Below are positions 45,635-56,326 of a stretch of 64,000 nucleotides of DNA, in pieces. The notes beneath the pieces were generated by a model that searched no databases, was not told the origin of the DNA, and worked only from the letters and a program-made list of their open reading frames with translations. The position numbers and the translations under genes were made by a program. How positions within the stretch are numbered: position 1 is the first letter of the stretch; each line of letters begins with the position of its first letter. The stretch spans positions 2,252,183-2,316,182 of the forward strand of contig NZ_CP032416.1 in the NCBI RefSeq assembly GCF_003600355.1, in the 5' to 3' direction. The DNA comes from Clostridium fermenticellae. Lineage in GTDB: Bacteria > Bacillota > Clostridia > Clostridiales > Clostridiaceae.

Positions 45635-46351
45635 TCATTTTTCATCATTATAATAAATTATTCTTCCACAATTATCACAATAAACTATTTTTTCACCCTT
45701 TTTTATAGAGTCTAACGTAAGTGATGAAATCTTCATCCTACAGGCTGAACAAATTTGTTTATCCAATTCACCTGCACCACTTCCAGTTAAACTGAATATC
45801 TTATTAAATTCCTCTAATAACCCTTTAGGCAGAGCATTCTCCATTTGACCTATAGACTTCGTATTTTTTAAAATAGTATCCTTGGCATGTGCTATTCTTT
45901 TATTTGCTTCATTTTTATAATTATAAAAATTATTTTTTATCTCATATAACTTATTTTTATACTTTTCAAGGCTTGAATCCAACTCTTCTTCTATTTCAAG
46001 TAATCTAAAAAGTTTATCATCTAAAGCTTTTAAATTATCTTCCTTAGATGAAATTTCCTTTTGAGTGGCATTTATAGATTTTAAATCACATCCAGTATAA
46101 TTATACAATTTATTTTTAAGATCATCTAATTCCTTCTTTATAATTGATGATTTCTCACTTGCCTCATTATAATCTGCCTTTACTTTTTCTATTTCATGAA
46201 TTTTTTCCTTAAAATTTTCCTTACTTTTTTCAAATTCTAATTTTAACTCTTTTAACTTTCCTATATAAGAAGTATCCTTTACTATATTATTATAATTTTT
46301 TATTTCTTTTCTACCTTTTTGAATCTCTAAAAGAAGCTTCAACGAATCCAT
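45635..46351 (-). CDS. Coiled-coil protein with C-terminal C4 zinc ribbon
   Basis: 238 aa. Residues 1-180 are a long heptad-rich coiled coil. The C-terminal ribbon has CSAC and CDNC pairs (ICSACRMKISS ... VYCDNCGRIIYY), binding one zinc. The family (zf-RING_7/CT398-like) is encoded next to nif3 in many clostridia, and some members have been tied to flagellar or nucleic-acid functions; a firm role is unknown. 100 bp after the Nif3 gene. Confidence 0.88.
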   Translation of the reverse strand: MDSLKLLLEIQKGRKEIKNYNNIVKDTSYIGKLKELKLEFEKSKENFKEKIHEIEKVKADYNEASEKSSIIKKELDDLKNKLYNYTGCDLKSINATQKEISSKEDNLKALDDKLFRLLEIEEELDSSLEKYKNKLYEIKNNFYNYKNEANKRIAHAKDTILKNTKSIGQMENALPKGLLEEFNKIFSLTGSGAGELDKQICSACRMKISSLTLDSIKKGEKIVYCDNCGRIIYYNDEK

Positions 46352-46426
46352 ATACTTTTCCTCCTAAGCTAAAATTTTATATCTGCAAAACTACAAATAA
46401 TTTAAACAGAAAATATATAAAAAAAT

Positions 46427-46453
46427 AGAAATGAGAATTTATACATACTCATT
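46427..46453 (-). terminator. Weak terminator after the Nif3-like gene
   Basis: AATGAG and CTCATT pair on the minus strand, followed by TCTATTTTTTT just past the stop. Confidence 0.45.
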
Positions 46454-46454
46454 C

Positions 46455-47270
46455 CTATTTATATTTATAAGGATCTTTATTTGTTTCTGACAATAAAACA
46501 GAATTTTTAAATCCTTTAAATTCTATTGCATTTTTAAGCCATCTAGAAAATACTTCTATACCTGCCCACTCAGTTCCAAAATGTCCTGCATCTATCACAG
46601 CTATACCTTCCTCTGAAAAATCGCTTACATAATGATATGAAGTATCACCAGTTATTATACAGTCAGCACCCATATTTTTAGCACTTTCAAAATAGCTCTG
46701 CCCACTTCCATTTATAACTGCCAATTTTTTTATAAGTTTAGCTTCATTTCCACAAAACCTTAAGTATGGCACATTCAAACACATTTTAACTTTATCACAT
46801 AGTTCAATTAACGTGAGAGGCTCACTTACATATCCTATTCTTCCTATTCCAGATATTTTATCATTATCTTCTCTAACTTTAGATGGTTCAATAGTTTCAC
46901 AATTCATTAAATCCAAAAGACCAGCTACAATATCATTAATTCCACCTTTTGCAGAGTCAAGATTCGTATGGCTTGAATATACATTTATTTCATTTTGTAT
47001 CAAACGTATTATTTTTTTCCCTAAAAGAGTATCTGTTGTTATATTCGATGGTCTTTTAAATAATAAAGGATGATGTGTTAGTATAAGATTACAATTTTTC
47101 CGTATGGCTTCATCGATAACAGATAAAGTACAATCTAAAGCTACAAGTATTGAAGAAACCTCACAATTATTATCACCAAGCATCAAACCAACATTATCAT
47201 AGCTCTCCTTGAATTTTGAAGGTACATGCTCTTCCATTATATTACCTACATCTATCACCTTTAAAGACAT
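46455..47270 (-). CDS. Nif3-like dinuclear metal-centre protein (GTP cyclohydrolase I type 2 family)
   Basis: 271 aa. Metal ligands are visible: LILTHHPLLFK, SSHTNLDSAKGGIND and, near the end, VIDAGHFGTEW. These form the two-metal site of the hexameric Nif3/YqfO family. The enzymatic role is unsettled. It overlaps trmK by 10 bp, an arrangement common in Firmicutes. Confidence 0.92.
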   Translation of the reverse strand: MSLKVIDVGNIMEEHVPSKFKESYDNVGLMLGDNNCEVSSILVALDCTLSVIDEAIRKNCNLILTHHPLLFKRPSNITTDTLLGKKIIRLIQNEINVYSSHTNLDSAKGGINDIVAGLLDLMNCETIEPSKVREDNDKISGIGRIGYVSEPLTLIELCDKVKMCLNVPYLRFCGNEAKLIKKLAVINGSGQSYFESAKNMGADCIITGDTSYHYVSDFSEEGIAVIDAGHFGTEWAGIEVFSRWLKNAIEFKGFKNSVLLSETNKDPYKYK

Positions 47271-47950
47271 ATTAATATTTCCTCCAATTTCTGAATTTTA
47301 TTCTTTAATTCAAACTTTCTTTCTAAAGCTAAATCAGTAGTTTCTTTTATATTTTCAAGTATTTCCCTATACTTATTAAGTTTTGCCAAAATAAACTTTT
47401 TTATATCAGGGTGATTAGTATCAATTAGTTTTTCACTGATCTCATAAAATATTTCATCAACCTTTCTAGGATTATTATCATACTTTACTTTTATTATCTC
47501 ATAAAATTTGTTTTCGTCAATACATAAGTTTTCATTTATTATATTATAACCTTTTTTATAAATATATTCTCTTAAAACATCTGTATTTTGCATAGGTTGA
47601 AATATAGCAAAATCAACTTTTTTAAAAACATCTATTCCATCTTCTAAAATATCTCTTATAAGGTTTCCACCCATACCAGCAATTATAATTCCTTGAACCT
47701 CGCCTATTTTAAGTTTTTTCAAACCATTACTTAACCTACATTCTATCTTATTATCTAAATTATGTGAATTTATATTAGCAAGTGCCTTTTTAAGCGGTTT
47801 CTTATTTATATCACAAGCTATTACATTATCACATAATTTGTTATTTACAAGATATATAGGTATATATCCATGATCAGTTCCTATATCTGCGACACAATGG
47901 CATTTATCTACCATCATTGCTACAGATTTCAGCCTAGTACTTAAATTCAT
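47261..47950 (-). CDS. trmK: tRNA (adenine(22)-N1)-methyltransferase
   Basis: 229 aa. SAM site VADIGTDHGYIPIYL, then ACDINKKPLKKA, IIIAGMGGNLIRDIL and the FAIFQPMQN motif, all of TrmK/YqfN. A C-terminal coiled coil of about 70 residues follows, as in the family. It modifies A22 of tRNAs. The start and the stop couple it to the nif3-like gene. Confidence 0.93.
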   Translation of the reverse strand: MNLSTRLKSVAMMVDKCHCVADIGTDHGYIPIYLVNNKLCDNVIACDINKKPLKKALANINSHNLDNKIECRLSNGLKKLKIGEVQGIIIAGMGGNLIRDILEDGIDVFKKVDFAIFQPMQNTDVLREYIYKKGYNIINENLCIDENKFYEIIKVKYDNNPRKVDEIFYEISEKLIDTNHPDIKKFILAKLNKYREILENIKETTDLALERKFELKNKIQKLEEILICL

Positions 47951-47982
47951 AATTAATTATTCTCCATTTCAATCAATTTATA

Positions 47983-48870
47983 TTATCCAAATATCAATAA
48001 TATTCTAATTTGAATTACAAGAAAGGTTATAGCTAGTACAAAAGGAATATATATATATTTATACACAGACTTTTTATCATACCTTGCATATAGGTACGCA
48101 GCATGATACATACAAAATAATACAGCCATATTTAATAATCCATAAAACATCTGCTTAAACGCAAATTGTTTTCCGGTTCCAAACTTTACTGCTACAAACT
48201 TTGAATTAAAGCATAATGGCATTATATTTTTTAAAGAACCATTCAAATACATGATTATTGGCATAAAAGTTATTACAACTATAACTACAGCTATTATTAA
48301 AAATGGTATAAATATCTTTTTGTCTTTATATATATTAATGTTACTGTTAATATTATACTCCCAATCAGTTTCATATATATTTTTTTCATTCAACTTAGAT
48401 TTAAAATCATAGAAATTTTCAGGTGACAGCCCATAAATTGTATCATTAGTTTTAATATAGATAATATTCCTGGTAGATGTGACAAACATATATGTAAATC
48501 CTATTTTTTTTACTAAAGCTCTTCCTATAGCAAAATAATTTTTTCCATATCCAGATATCTTACTTCCGTTAATATGCCCAAGTTGTTCTTTATATCCTTT
48601 TACATCCTTAAGAGGTATAATCAACTTTTTAAGCCTCAGAGCACTTTTAATATAAATATTACTATCATCAATAGAATATACAAGAGAAGTATAAATAACT
48701 ATATAATATAACTGATATAAATTAAAAGCCGCTATTATCAATTTTAATAAAACAGATACTTCATACGAATTTACTATAAAAAGCAGTATTATAAATAGTA
48801 AATTATATACTATAGCAGTTCCAAGCATAAATAATATTCCAGGACTTTTTACTGATTTATAATTTTTCAC
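47983..48870 (-). CDS. Membrane protein with bacterial PH-like domain
   Basis: 295 aa. Two N-terminal helices (residues about 10-32 and 38-60), a cytoplasmic segment with YSIDDSNIYIKSALRLKKLIIPLKDVKG that resembles a bPH domain (strand-rich), then three more helices near the C-terminus. I know no exact function. It sits between rpoD and trmK with its own short leader. Confidence 0.65.
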   Translation of the reverse strand: MKNYKSVKSPGILFMLGTAIVYNLLFIILLFIVNSYEVSVLLKLIIAAFNLYQLYYIVIYTSLVYSIDDSNIYIKSALRLKKLIIPLKDVKGYKEQLGHINGSKISGYGKNYFAIGRALVKKIGFTYMFVTSTRNIIYIKTNDTIYGLSPENFYDFKSKLNEKNIYETDWEYNINSNINIYKDKKIFIPFLIIAVVIVVITFMPIIMYLNGSLKNIMPLCFNSKFVAVKFGTGKQFAFKQMFYGLLNMAVLFCMYHAAYLYARYDKKSVYKYIYIPFVLAITFLVIQIRILLIFG

Positions 48871-48949
48871 AACACCGCCCCCTTTTTAATTATACCATAC
48901 TTATATTTGTGAAAATAATATTATGCTACTCACAAATTATGAATATAAA

Positions 48950-48978
48950 AAAGAGAAACATTTAGGTTGTTTCTCTTT
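48950..48978 (-). terminator. Terminator of dnaG-rpoD
   Basis: AAAGAGAAACA and TGTTTCTCTTT pair, with T-run TTTTTTAT on the minus strand. Confidence 0.88.
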
Positions 48979-48980
48979 GA

Positions 48981-50045
48981 TTAATCTAAGTAATCCTTTA
49001 ATTTTTTACTTCTGCTTGGATGTCTAAGCTTTCTAAGGGCTTTTGCTTCTATTTGTCTTATCCTCTCTCTAGTTACATTAAATTCTTTTCCAACTTCTTC
49101 AAGAGTTCTTGCTCTTCCATCATCTAATCCAAATCTAAGTCTTAACACTTTTTCTTCTCTTGGTGTAAGTGTATCAAGAACATTTATAAGTTGTTCTTTA
49201 AGCATCGTAAATGCTGCTGCTTCTGCTGGTGCTGGTGCTTCATCATCCGGTATAAAATCTCCAAGATGACTGTCTTCCTCTTCTCCTATAGGAGTTTCTA
49301 ATGAAACAGGCTCTTGAGCTATCTTCATTATTTCTCTTACCTTATCCACCGGCATTTCCATAATTTTAGCAATTTCCTCTGGTTGAGGTTCTCTTCCGAG
49401 TTCTTGAAGAAGCTGTCTTGAAACTCTAACTAATTTATTTATAGTTTCAACCATATGAACAGGTATTCTTATAGTTCTAGCCTGATCTGCTATTGCTCTA
49501 GTTATTGCCTGCCTTATCCACCATGTAGCATAAGTACTAAACTTATATCCTTTTCTGTAATCAAACTTTTCAACAGCCTTTATGAGTCCCAAATTTCCTT
49601 CCTGAATTAAGTCTAAAAATAACATTCCTCTTCCTACATATCTCTTTGCTATACTTACAACAAGTCTTAAATTTGCCTCAGCCAATTTTTTCTTTGCAAC
49701 CAAGTCTCCATTTTCAATTTTTTGTGCCAATTCAACTTCTTGCTCAGGATAAAGTAGTGGTACCTTACCTATCTCTTTCAAGTACATTCTAACTGGATCA
49801 TCTATCGCAATGCCCTCAGGTACAGATAAATCTAAATCCTTCTCGTTAACTTCAGCTTCATGTATATCACCAATGACTTCTATATTCATAGATTCCAACA
49901 CTTCATATATCTTTTCAATTTGTTCAGGATTTAAATCTACTTCTTCTAATTCATCTATTATTTCTTTATAAGTCAAAGTGCCATTCTTTTTGCCTTTTTC
50001 TATGAGTTTTTTAACTATTTGCATTTTTGCACTTTTATCTTTCAT
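48981..50045 (-). CDS. rpoD: RNA polymerase primary sigma factor
   Basis: 354 aa. Region 1.1 remnant to about residue 80; region 1.2 [17 protein letters not shown]; region 2 [35 protein letters not shown] (in part) and [13 protein letters not shown]; region 3; region 4 [18 protein letters not shown] and [22 protein letters not shown]. It directs housekeeping promoters. GGAGG 8 bases before ATG at 50045 sets the start. It follows dnaG by 20 bp, the usual order in Firmicutes. Confidence 0.98.
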   Translation of the reverse strand: MKDKSAKMQIVKKLIEKGKKNGTLTYKEIIDELEEVDLNPEQIEKIYEVLESMNIEVIGDIHEAEVNEKDLDLSVPEGIAIDDPVRMYLKEIGKVPLLYPEQEVELAQKIENGDLVAKKKLAEANLRLVVSIAKRYVGRGMLFLDLIQEGNLGLIKAVEKFDYRKGYKFSTYATWWIRQAITRAIADQARTIRIPVHMVETINKLVRVSRQLLQELGREPQPEEIAKIMEMPVDKVREIMKIAQEPVSLETPIGEEEDSHLGDFIPDDEAPAPAEAAAFTMLKEQLINVLDTLTPREEKVLRLRFGLDDGRARTLEEVGKEFNVTRERIRQIEAKALRKLRHPSRSKKLKDYLD

Positions 50046-50065
50046 TTTTTTTCCTCCTTCAGCCA

Positions 50066-51838
50066 CTACTGTATACCACCAATCTTTTTTTGTATTTCTA
50101 TAAGTTTTTGTGCCAATTTAATAGATTCTTGAGTTCTTCCATCACTTTCACATTTTTTTATTTCATTCATAATATCCTGTTTTTGTGCTTGCAGCTTAAA
50201 CCTTTTAATAACATTTATATAATCCTCTATAATATCCTTATACTCATTCTTATCATATTCTATTTTCAAATCTGATATATTTATCCACTCTTTTTCTGTA
50301 TCAACTTCTTTACATTCAGATTCTACACGTTGTTTTCTGTTTCCTTCTTCATAATTTGTATTTTGAATGATATAATTATATATTTTTTTATGACTTTCGA
50401 TTATAAACTCATTATCATTGAAGTTTTTAACTATATATTTTAATAATTCATCATCTTCGAGCATAAATCTTAAAATCCATCTCTCAGCTTTTACGTAAGC
50501 GGGCTCTAAATATAATTTTTGTCCAAAATTATTGTCAATATTCATCTTTTCTTGTTTTTTTACATTTTTTTGAAGCTTACTGTTCAAAATATCATATAGC
50601 GCCTGTTCGCGTATATTCGTTTGTTCTGATAATTGTTTAATATATACACCCTTTTCTATAGGATCCAATCCTTTAAGAACTTCCAAAACCTTCTCAGAAT
50701 ACAACACGATATCTTGAGACTTTTTAAAATCAAATTCACCTTTTATTTTACTTATCTTATAATCTATTAAAGGAAACGATGTATCTACAAGTTTTAAAAA
50801 ACTTTCCTTACCATTATTCCTTACAAATTCATCTGGATCCTTGCCCTGTGGAATAGTTAAAACTCTTACATCGAGTCCAATTTCTTTAAGAATTTCAATG
50901 CCTCTCATAGTAGCCATCTGCCCTGCCGTATCTGCGTCATATGAGATTATAACCTTATCCGCATACTTCTTTATAAGTCTAGCCTGATCTTGCGTAAGTG
51001 CTGTACCTAAAGATGCAACTGCATTATTAATTCCATATTGATGCAATGATATACAATCCATATATCCTTCCACAATTATAAGTTCTCTGCTTATTTTACC
51101 TTTTATAGCAAAATTTAATCCGTAAAGATTTATACCTTTCTTGAATAAAGTAGTCTCAGGAGAATTTAAATACTTCGGCTTTGAGTCATCCATAACTCTT
51201 CCGCCAAATCCTATAACTCTTCCTCTATAATCAAAAACAGGAAACATAACTCTATTTCTAAATCTATCATAATAGGATCCTTTTTGGCTTTTAATTATAA
51301 TTCCAGCTTTAAGCATATCCAATTCAGTAAACCCTTTATTGCTTAAATATTTAATTATATTATTCCAACCTGGAGGCGAATAACCAAGTCCAAACTTTCT
51401 AATTGTAGTTTCAGTTATTCCTCGATCAATAAAATATTTCTTAGCAATTTTATTTTTTTGGAGACAATTAAAAAAATATCGAGCAGTTTCTACATTTATT
51501 TTATATAACTTTTGAAATGACTCTTTTAATGAAGTATTGCCCTTATTTTCAAATTGTATATCTATATTGGCTCTATCCGCTAGAAATTCTACTGCTTCTG
51601 GAAATGTTAAATTTCTAGTTTTCATAATAAAAGTTATAACATTCCCTGCCTCTCCACAGCCAAAACATTTATATATTTGCCTATCTACAGACACACTAAA
51701 GGACGGTGTCTTCTCATTATGAAATGGACACAATCCAGTATAATTTCTTCCAGATCTTTTTAATTTTACAGTTTCAGATATAACATCAACTATATCATTT
51801 GAGTACTTTACTTTTTCAATGACATCTTCCGATATCAA
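50066..51838 (-). CDS. dnaG: DNA primase
   Basis: 590 aa. Zinc ribbon with [11 protein letters not shown] and [11 protein letters not shown] polymerase core with TOPRIM residues [13 protein letters not shown] and [11 protein letters not shown]; helicase-interaction region at the C-terminus. It makes primers at the fork with DnaB. First gene of the dnaG-rpoD operon. Confidence 0.98.
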   Translation of the reverse strand: MISEDVIEKVKYSNDIVDVISETVKLKRSGRNYTGLCPFHNEKTPSFSVSVDRQIYKCFGCGEAGNVITFIMKTRNLTFPEAVEFLADRANIDIQFENKGNTSLKESFQKLYKINVETARYFFNCLQKNKIAKKYFIDRGITETTIRKFGLGYSPPGWNNIIKYLSNKGFTELDMLKAGIIIKSQKGSYYDRFRNRVMFPVFDYRGRVIGFGGRVMDDSKPKYLNSPETTLFKKGINLYGLNFAIKGKISRELIIVEGYMDCISLHQYGINNAVASLGTALTQDQARLIKKYADKVIISYDADTAGQMATMRGIEILKEIGLDVRVLTIPQGKDPDEFVRNNGKESFLKLVDTSFPLIDYKISKIKGEFDFKKSQDIVLYSEKVLEVLKGLDPIEKGVYIKQLSEQTNIREQALYDILNSKLQKNVKKQEKMNIDNNFGQKLYLEPAYVKAERWILRFMLEDDELLKYIVKNFNDNEFIIESHKKIYNYIIQNTNYEEGNRKQRVESECKEVDTEKEWINISDLKIEYDKNEYKDIIEDYINVIKRFKLQAQKQDIMNEIKKCESDGRTQESIKLAQKLIEIQKKIGGIQ

Positions 51839-52150
51839 TAAACATTCCCACCTATCATAATTTATTGTACGAGATTTAATATATTCGACATAAGTTACTA
51901 TATTCCTTCTAAATAAATATATTTTTTTAAAATATACCTATTTATTTAAATACAATTGTTATTTTTCCCATTTATCAATAAAAAATATTCTAATATTTAG
52001 ATATTAATTATAATAACTTAATGAATAGATCCATCTATATTTTATGTAATTCTATACTAACAATAAAAATTCCTTTTTTAATATCAATGTATATTGTAAA
52101 AAGTTTTTTAATATTATTATAATAAAATAGCTTTTAAGGAGTGTTAATTA
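51839..52150. other. Divergent intergenic region between dnaG and the CotS-like gene
   Basis: 312 bp, over 80% A+T. It must carry both promoters. No hairpin, riboswitch or reading frame was found. Confidence 0.5.
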
Positions 52151-53221
52151 ATGCCCTATTCAGTTAAGAAACACAACAATCATGATCTATTATCCGAAGA
52201 AAATGTAAAGAACTATGTACTCCCCCACTATAATCTTGAATATGCTGATATAAAAAGGGTTAAATTTAAAGATACAGATAAACAAAGAGCTGTTTATAAG
52301 ATAAGTGATACAAATCAAAATTATTGTTTAAAAAAAGTTTATTTTTCAAAAGAAGATTTACTCTTTGTATATTCTGCTGTGGAATGGATATTTAGATATG
52401 ACATAAACGTTCCAAGAATATTATCTACAAACACAAGCAGCAGATTTGTAAACTATAACAATATGTTATTTATATTAACACCATGGATAGATGGTGAAAA
52501 ATGCGACTACGATAATAAAGAACAAATTCTATCCTCTATGTACAACCTGTCTCTTATCCACAGCAAATGTAAAAATTTTATTCCGATTAGTGGAAGTTAT
52601 ACGCGCAAAAATTTTAATGATATATACTCATCAATAAAAAAACATTTTGAACAAATTCTAAATTGTTCAAATTTGGCATTTAAATATAAGGATAGATTCT
52701 CAAAAGAATTTTTAGAACATTTTGATACAAATTTAAGTTTAGCTAAAGTATCACTTTTAACTGCAGCTTCTATCCATAACCAGAATCTAAGCACTTCTTT
52801 GTGTCATTTGGATTACGTAAATAAAAATATTATTTTCGACAAAAACAACAATATTTGGACAATTGACTTTGACAAATGCTCAATCGACTACTGTACTCAT
52901 GATATATCATATGCTTTAAGACGATGCCTCAAAAGAGACAACACTGGTTGGGACATAAATCTAGCTATAGATTCACTTGAATCATATGAACATATTCAAA
53001 AATTAAATCTAGATGAATTTAAGTATATCTTATGTTATTTATCTTTTCCACAAAAATTTTGGAAATTATCGAGGGATTATTATAATAATATGAAAAAATG
53101 TAATCACAACTCTTTTCTTTACTTACTAAAGAATGCTGTTGAAAATGACACTAAACAATTAGAATTCTCATTAAAATTTACTAAATATATTGAGGGCAGA
53201 TTTAATACAAAAATAATTTAA
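52151..53221 (+). CDS. CotS-family spore coat protein (kinase-like fold)
   Basis: 356 aa. A protein-kinase-like/APH fold: YCLKKVYFSKEDL for the ATP-lobe lysine, catalytic loop LCHLDYVNKNI (H-x-D-x4-N) and metal loop TIDFDKCSIDY. The CotS/YutH group consists of coat-associated kinases; one relative (CotH is unrelated) is required for coat assembly in Bacillus. GGAGTG precedes the ATG. Expected to be expressed in the mother cell late in sporulation, but no sigma-K boxes were resolved. Single gene with a strong terminator. Confidence 0.85.
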   Translation: MPYSVKKHNNHDLLSEENVKNYVLPHYNLEYADIKRVKFKDTDKQRAVYKISDTNQNYCLKKVYFSKEDLLFVYSAVEWIFRYDINVPRILSTNTSSRFVNYNNMLFILTPWIDGEKCDYDNKEQILSSMYNLSLIHSKCKNFIPISGSYTRKNFNDIYSSIKKHFEQILNCSNLAFKYKDRFSKEFLEHFDTNLSLAKVSLLTAASIHNQNLSTSLCHLDYVNKNIIFDKNNNIWTIDFDKCSIDYCTHDISYALRRCLKRDNTGWDINLAIDSLESYEHIQKLNLDEFKYILCYLSFPQKFWKLSRDYYNNMKKCNHNSFLYLLKNAVENDTKQLEFSLKFTKYIEGRFNTKII

Positions 53222-53243
53222 ATGATATATTACTTTAATAAAC

Positions 53244-53294
53244 AAAAGGTATCATATTTAAAATAATTTTCTTATTTTAAATATGATACCTTTT
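53244..53294 (+). terminator. Terminator of the CotS-like gene
   Basis: AAAAGGTATCATATTTAAAA and its complement pair over 23 bp around a 5-base loop, followed by TTTTTATTT. Confidence 0.93.
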
Positions 53295-53311
53295 TATTTC
53301 TATAAAACTTA

Positions 53312-53573
53312 TATAGGGTTTGTAATTCTAAGCTTAACTTATGCGCAGGTCGGAATTTCTAAAATTTAGGCACATAAAAAAATTTTGTAGTAAGTTTTAG
53401 CGAGGCGTTCTTGAAAATCTTAGTGGATTATATATGTCTGAGCAAAGCGAGTTTATATAATCCGCTTAGATTTTTATGAATGCAAGCTTAGACTTACTAG
53501 AAACTTTTTACGTGACGTATTTTGGAAATCCCGGCCGGAGCATAAGTTAAACTTTCATTTACAAACCCTATAT
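53312..53573. repeat. Large intergenic palindrome, copy 3
   Basis: Ends TATAGGGTTTGTAATTC and complement-like ATTTACAAACCCTATA; arms about 120 bp each pair with mismatches (for example TAGTAAGTTTTAG with CTTAGACTTACTA); loop GTCTGAGCAAAGCGAGTTTA. Close in sequence to copy 2. It lies between convergent genes (CotS-like gene and ppdK), shortly after a terminator. Confidence 0.88.
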
Positions 53574-53627
53574 TCTAGAATACTTAATATATAAAACTTT
53601 TTTAATTGTGCTTATGCCATTTATAGA

Positions 53628-56258
53628 CTATCTTGGATTTTTCACCTGTGCCTGAGCAGCTGCAAGTCTTGCAACTGGAACTCTAAATGGTGAACAAGAT
53701 ACATATTTAAGACCAATATTGTGGCAAAATTCAACAGACGAAGGATCTCCGCCATGTTCCCCACAAATCCCAAGATCAATATCAGGTCTGGTTTTCCTAC
53801 CCAATTCAACAGCCATTCTTACCAATTTTCCAACTCCAACTTGATCAATTCTCTGGAATGGATCAAATTCATATATTTTTTTATCATAATAGTCCTTTAA
53901 AAACTTACCAGCATCATCTCTTGAAAACCCAAATGTCATTTGCGTCAAATCATTTGTCCCAAATGAGAAGAATTCTGCTTCTTCTGCTATACTATCTGCT
54001 ATAAGAGCTGCCCTAGGTACTTCTATCATAGTACCTACTTCATATTCCAGGCCTATATCTGATTCTTTTATTATTTTATCTGCAACCCTTACAACTATAT
54101 CCTTTACAAACTTTAATTCTTTTACTTCTCCAACTAATGGAATCATAATTTCAGGTTTTATATCATAACCTTTTCTCTTCTTAACATCTATTGCGGCTTC
54201 TATTATAGCTCTTGTCTGCATTTCTGCTATTTCAGGATATGATACTGTAAGTCTACAACCTCTATGCCCCATCATTGGATTAAATTCATGAAGAGATGCC
54301 ACCGTTGACTTTAACTCCTCAAAGGTTATTCCCATTTCTTTTGCAAGATTCTTTACATCTTCATCATCTGAAGGTAAAAATTCATGTAATGGTGGATCCA
54401 AAAACCTTATAGTTACTGGTTTTTCCTCCATTGCCTCATAAATTCCTATGAAATCTTCCCTTTGCATTGGAAGTATTTTTAAAAGGGCTTTTCTTCGCTG
54501 CTTTTCTGTCTTCGATACTATCATTTCCCTAACTGCCGGTATTCTGTCCTCATCAAAAAACATATGCTCTGTTCGGCAAAGACCTATTCCCTGTGCCCCG
54601 AATTTAACGGCCTGAGATGCATCTTTGGGAGTATCTGCATTTGTTCTTACATCTAAAACTTTTATTTCGTCAGCCCACTTCATAAATATACCAAAATATC
54701 CGCTGGTTTTAGGTTCTACAGTTTTTATAGCTTTCCCATAAATATTTCCCGTACTTCCATCAAGCGATATATAATCCCCCTCTTTGTACTTGTCTCCTGC
54801 TACTTCAAAAGTTTTCAATTCTTCATTTATATTTATATCGCCACAACCTGCTACGCAGCAAGTTCCCATACCTCTTGCAACAACTGCTGCATGAGAAGTC
54901 ATTCCACCTCTTACAGTCAGTATACCTTCTGATGCCACCATTCCTTCTATGTCTTCAGGTGAAGTTTCCAATCTTACAAGTATTACTTTTTCACCTTTAT
55001 CATGATGAAGTTTTGCTGACTCCGCAGTAAAATAAATTTTACCATATGCAGCACCGGGAGAAGCTGGAAGCCCTTTTGCTATTATTTTAGCTTTTCTAAG
55101 TTCTTCTTCATCAAAATTTGGGTGAAGAAGTGCATCCAATTGTTTAGGATCAACCTTAAGTATTGCTTCCTCTCTTGTTATAAGTCCTTCATTTACCATA
55201 TCAACAGCTACCTTTAACGCAGCCTGAGCCGTCCTTTTACCATTTCTAGTCTGAAGAAAATATAATTTTCCCTGTTCTATAGTAAACTCCATATCCTGCA
55301 TATCTTTATAATGTGTCTCCAACTTTTTAGCTATACTGACAAATTGTTCATAACATTCTGGCAAATCTTGTTTCAATTTAGTTATCACTTGAGGAGTTCT
55401 AATACCGGCTACGACATCTTCTCCCTGAGCATTTATCAAGTATTCTCCAAATATAGCATTTTCACCGTTAGCAGGATTTCTTGTAAAAGCAACTCCTGTA
55501 CCAGATGTGTCTCCCATATTTCCAAATACCATTGATTGGACATTAACAGCAGTTCCCCAGTCTCCAGGTATATCATTCAATCTTCTATACACTATTGCCC
55601 TTGGATTATCCCATGACCTAAATACAGCTGTAACAGCCTCAATTAATTGCTTTTTAGGATCCTGTGGAAAATCTTTATGAATTTCATTTTTATAAAGTGT
55701 TTTAAATTTTTTTACAACATCCTTCAAATCCGATGCATTAAGTTCTGTATCAAACTTAACCCCTTTTACCTTTTTAAAACCATCAAGTATATCTTCAAAT
55801 TTTCTCTTTTCAATTCCCATAACGACATCTGCAAACATCTGTATGAATCTTCTATAAGAATCATATGCGAATCTTTCATTATTAGTTAATTTTGCTAAAG
55901 TTTGAACTGTATCATCATTTAGTCCCAAATTTAATATTGTATCCATCATTCCAGGCATTGAAACTCTTGCTCCAGATCTTACTGAAACCAATAACGGATT
56001 TTCCATACTTCCAAACTTTTTATTAGTTAAATCTTCTAATTCATCCATTGCATTATAAATTTGTAAAAGTATATCTTCCCCTAATTTTTCTCCATCTTCG
56101 TAATATCTAGTACAAACTTCAGTCGTTACAGTAAATCCCTGTGGAACTGTTATCCCCAAATTAGTCATTTCTGCAAGGTTGGCACCTTTACCCCCAAGTA
56201 AGTTCCGCATACTTGCATTTCCCTCACGAAAAAGATAAACATATTTGTTGCCATTCAT
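53628..56258 (-). CDS. ppdK: Pyruvate, phosphate dikinase
   Basis: 876 aa, standard length. N-terminal ATP-grasp nucleotide domain (KYVYLFREGNASMRNLLGGKGANLAEM start), the phosphohistidine swivel GGMTSHAAVVARGMG with His, and the C-terminal PEP/pyruvate barrel ending with DLGICGEHGGDPSS. Interconverts pyruvate+ATP+Pi and PEP+AMP+PPi, in clostridia often working glycolytically or for gluconeogenesis. The upstream CcpN-like gene may control it; no PPDK regulatory kinase gene is in the window. Confidence 0.97.
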   Translation of the reverse strand: MNGNKYVYLFREGNASMRNLLGGKGANLAEMTNLGITVPQGFTVTTEVCTRYYEDGEKLGEDILLQIYNAMDELEDLTNKKFGSMENPLLVSVRSGARVSMPGMMDTILNLGLNDDTVQTLAKLTNNERFAYDSYRRFIQMFADVVMGIEKRKFEDILDGFKKVKGVKFDTELNASDLKDVVKKFKTLYKNEIHKDFPQDPKKQLIEAVTAVFRSWDNPRAIVYRRLNDIPGDWGTAVNVQSMVFGNMGDTSGTGVAFTRNPANGENAIFGEYLINAQGEDVVAGIRTPQVITKLKQDLPECYEQFVSIAKKLETHYKDMQDMEFTIEQGKLYFLQTRNGKRTAQAALKVAVDMVNEGLITREEAILKVDPKQLDALLHPNFDEEELRKAKIIAKGLPASPGAAYGKIYFTAESAKLHHDKGEKVILVRLETSPEDIEGMVASEGILTVRGGMTSHAAVVARGMGTCCVAGCGDININEELKTFEVAGDKYKEGDYISLDGSTGNIYGKAIKTVEPKTSGYFGIFMKWADEIKVLDVRTNADTPKDASQAVKFGAQGIGLCRTEHMFFDEDRIPAVREMIVSKTEKQRRKALLKILPMQREDFIGIYEAMEEKPVTIRFLDPPLHEFLPSDDEDVKNLAKEMGITFEELKSTVASLHEFNPMMGHRGCRLTVSYPEIAEMQTRAIIEAAIDVKKRKGYDIKPEIMIPLVGEVKELKFVKDIVVRVADKIIKESDIGLEYEVGTMIEVPRAALIADSIAEEAEFFSFGTNDLTQMTFGFSRDDAGKFLKDYYDKKIYEFDPFQRIDQVGVGKLVRMAVELGRKTRPDIDLGICGEHGGDPSSVEFCHNIGLKYVSCSPFRVPVARLAAAQAQVKNPR

Positions 56259-56326
56259 AAGAAAACATCCCCTTTGATTATTTTTTTATAAGTTAAAGTA
56301 AGGTAAAAGATATTATATCATTTACC

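Noticed and set aside
51839-52150. Possible sporulation promoter before the CotS-like gene
   Set aside because: AT content gives many look-alike boxes; none is clearly better than chance.
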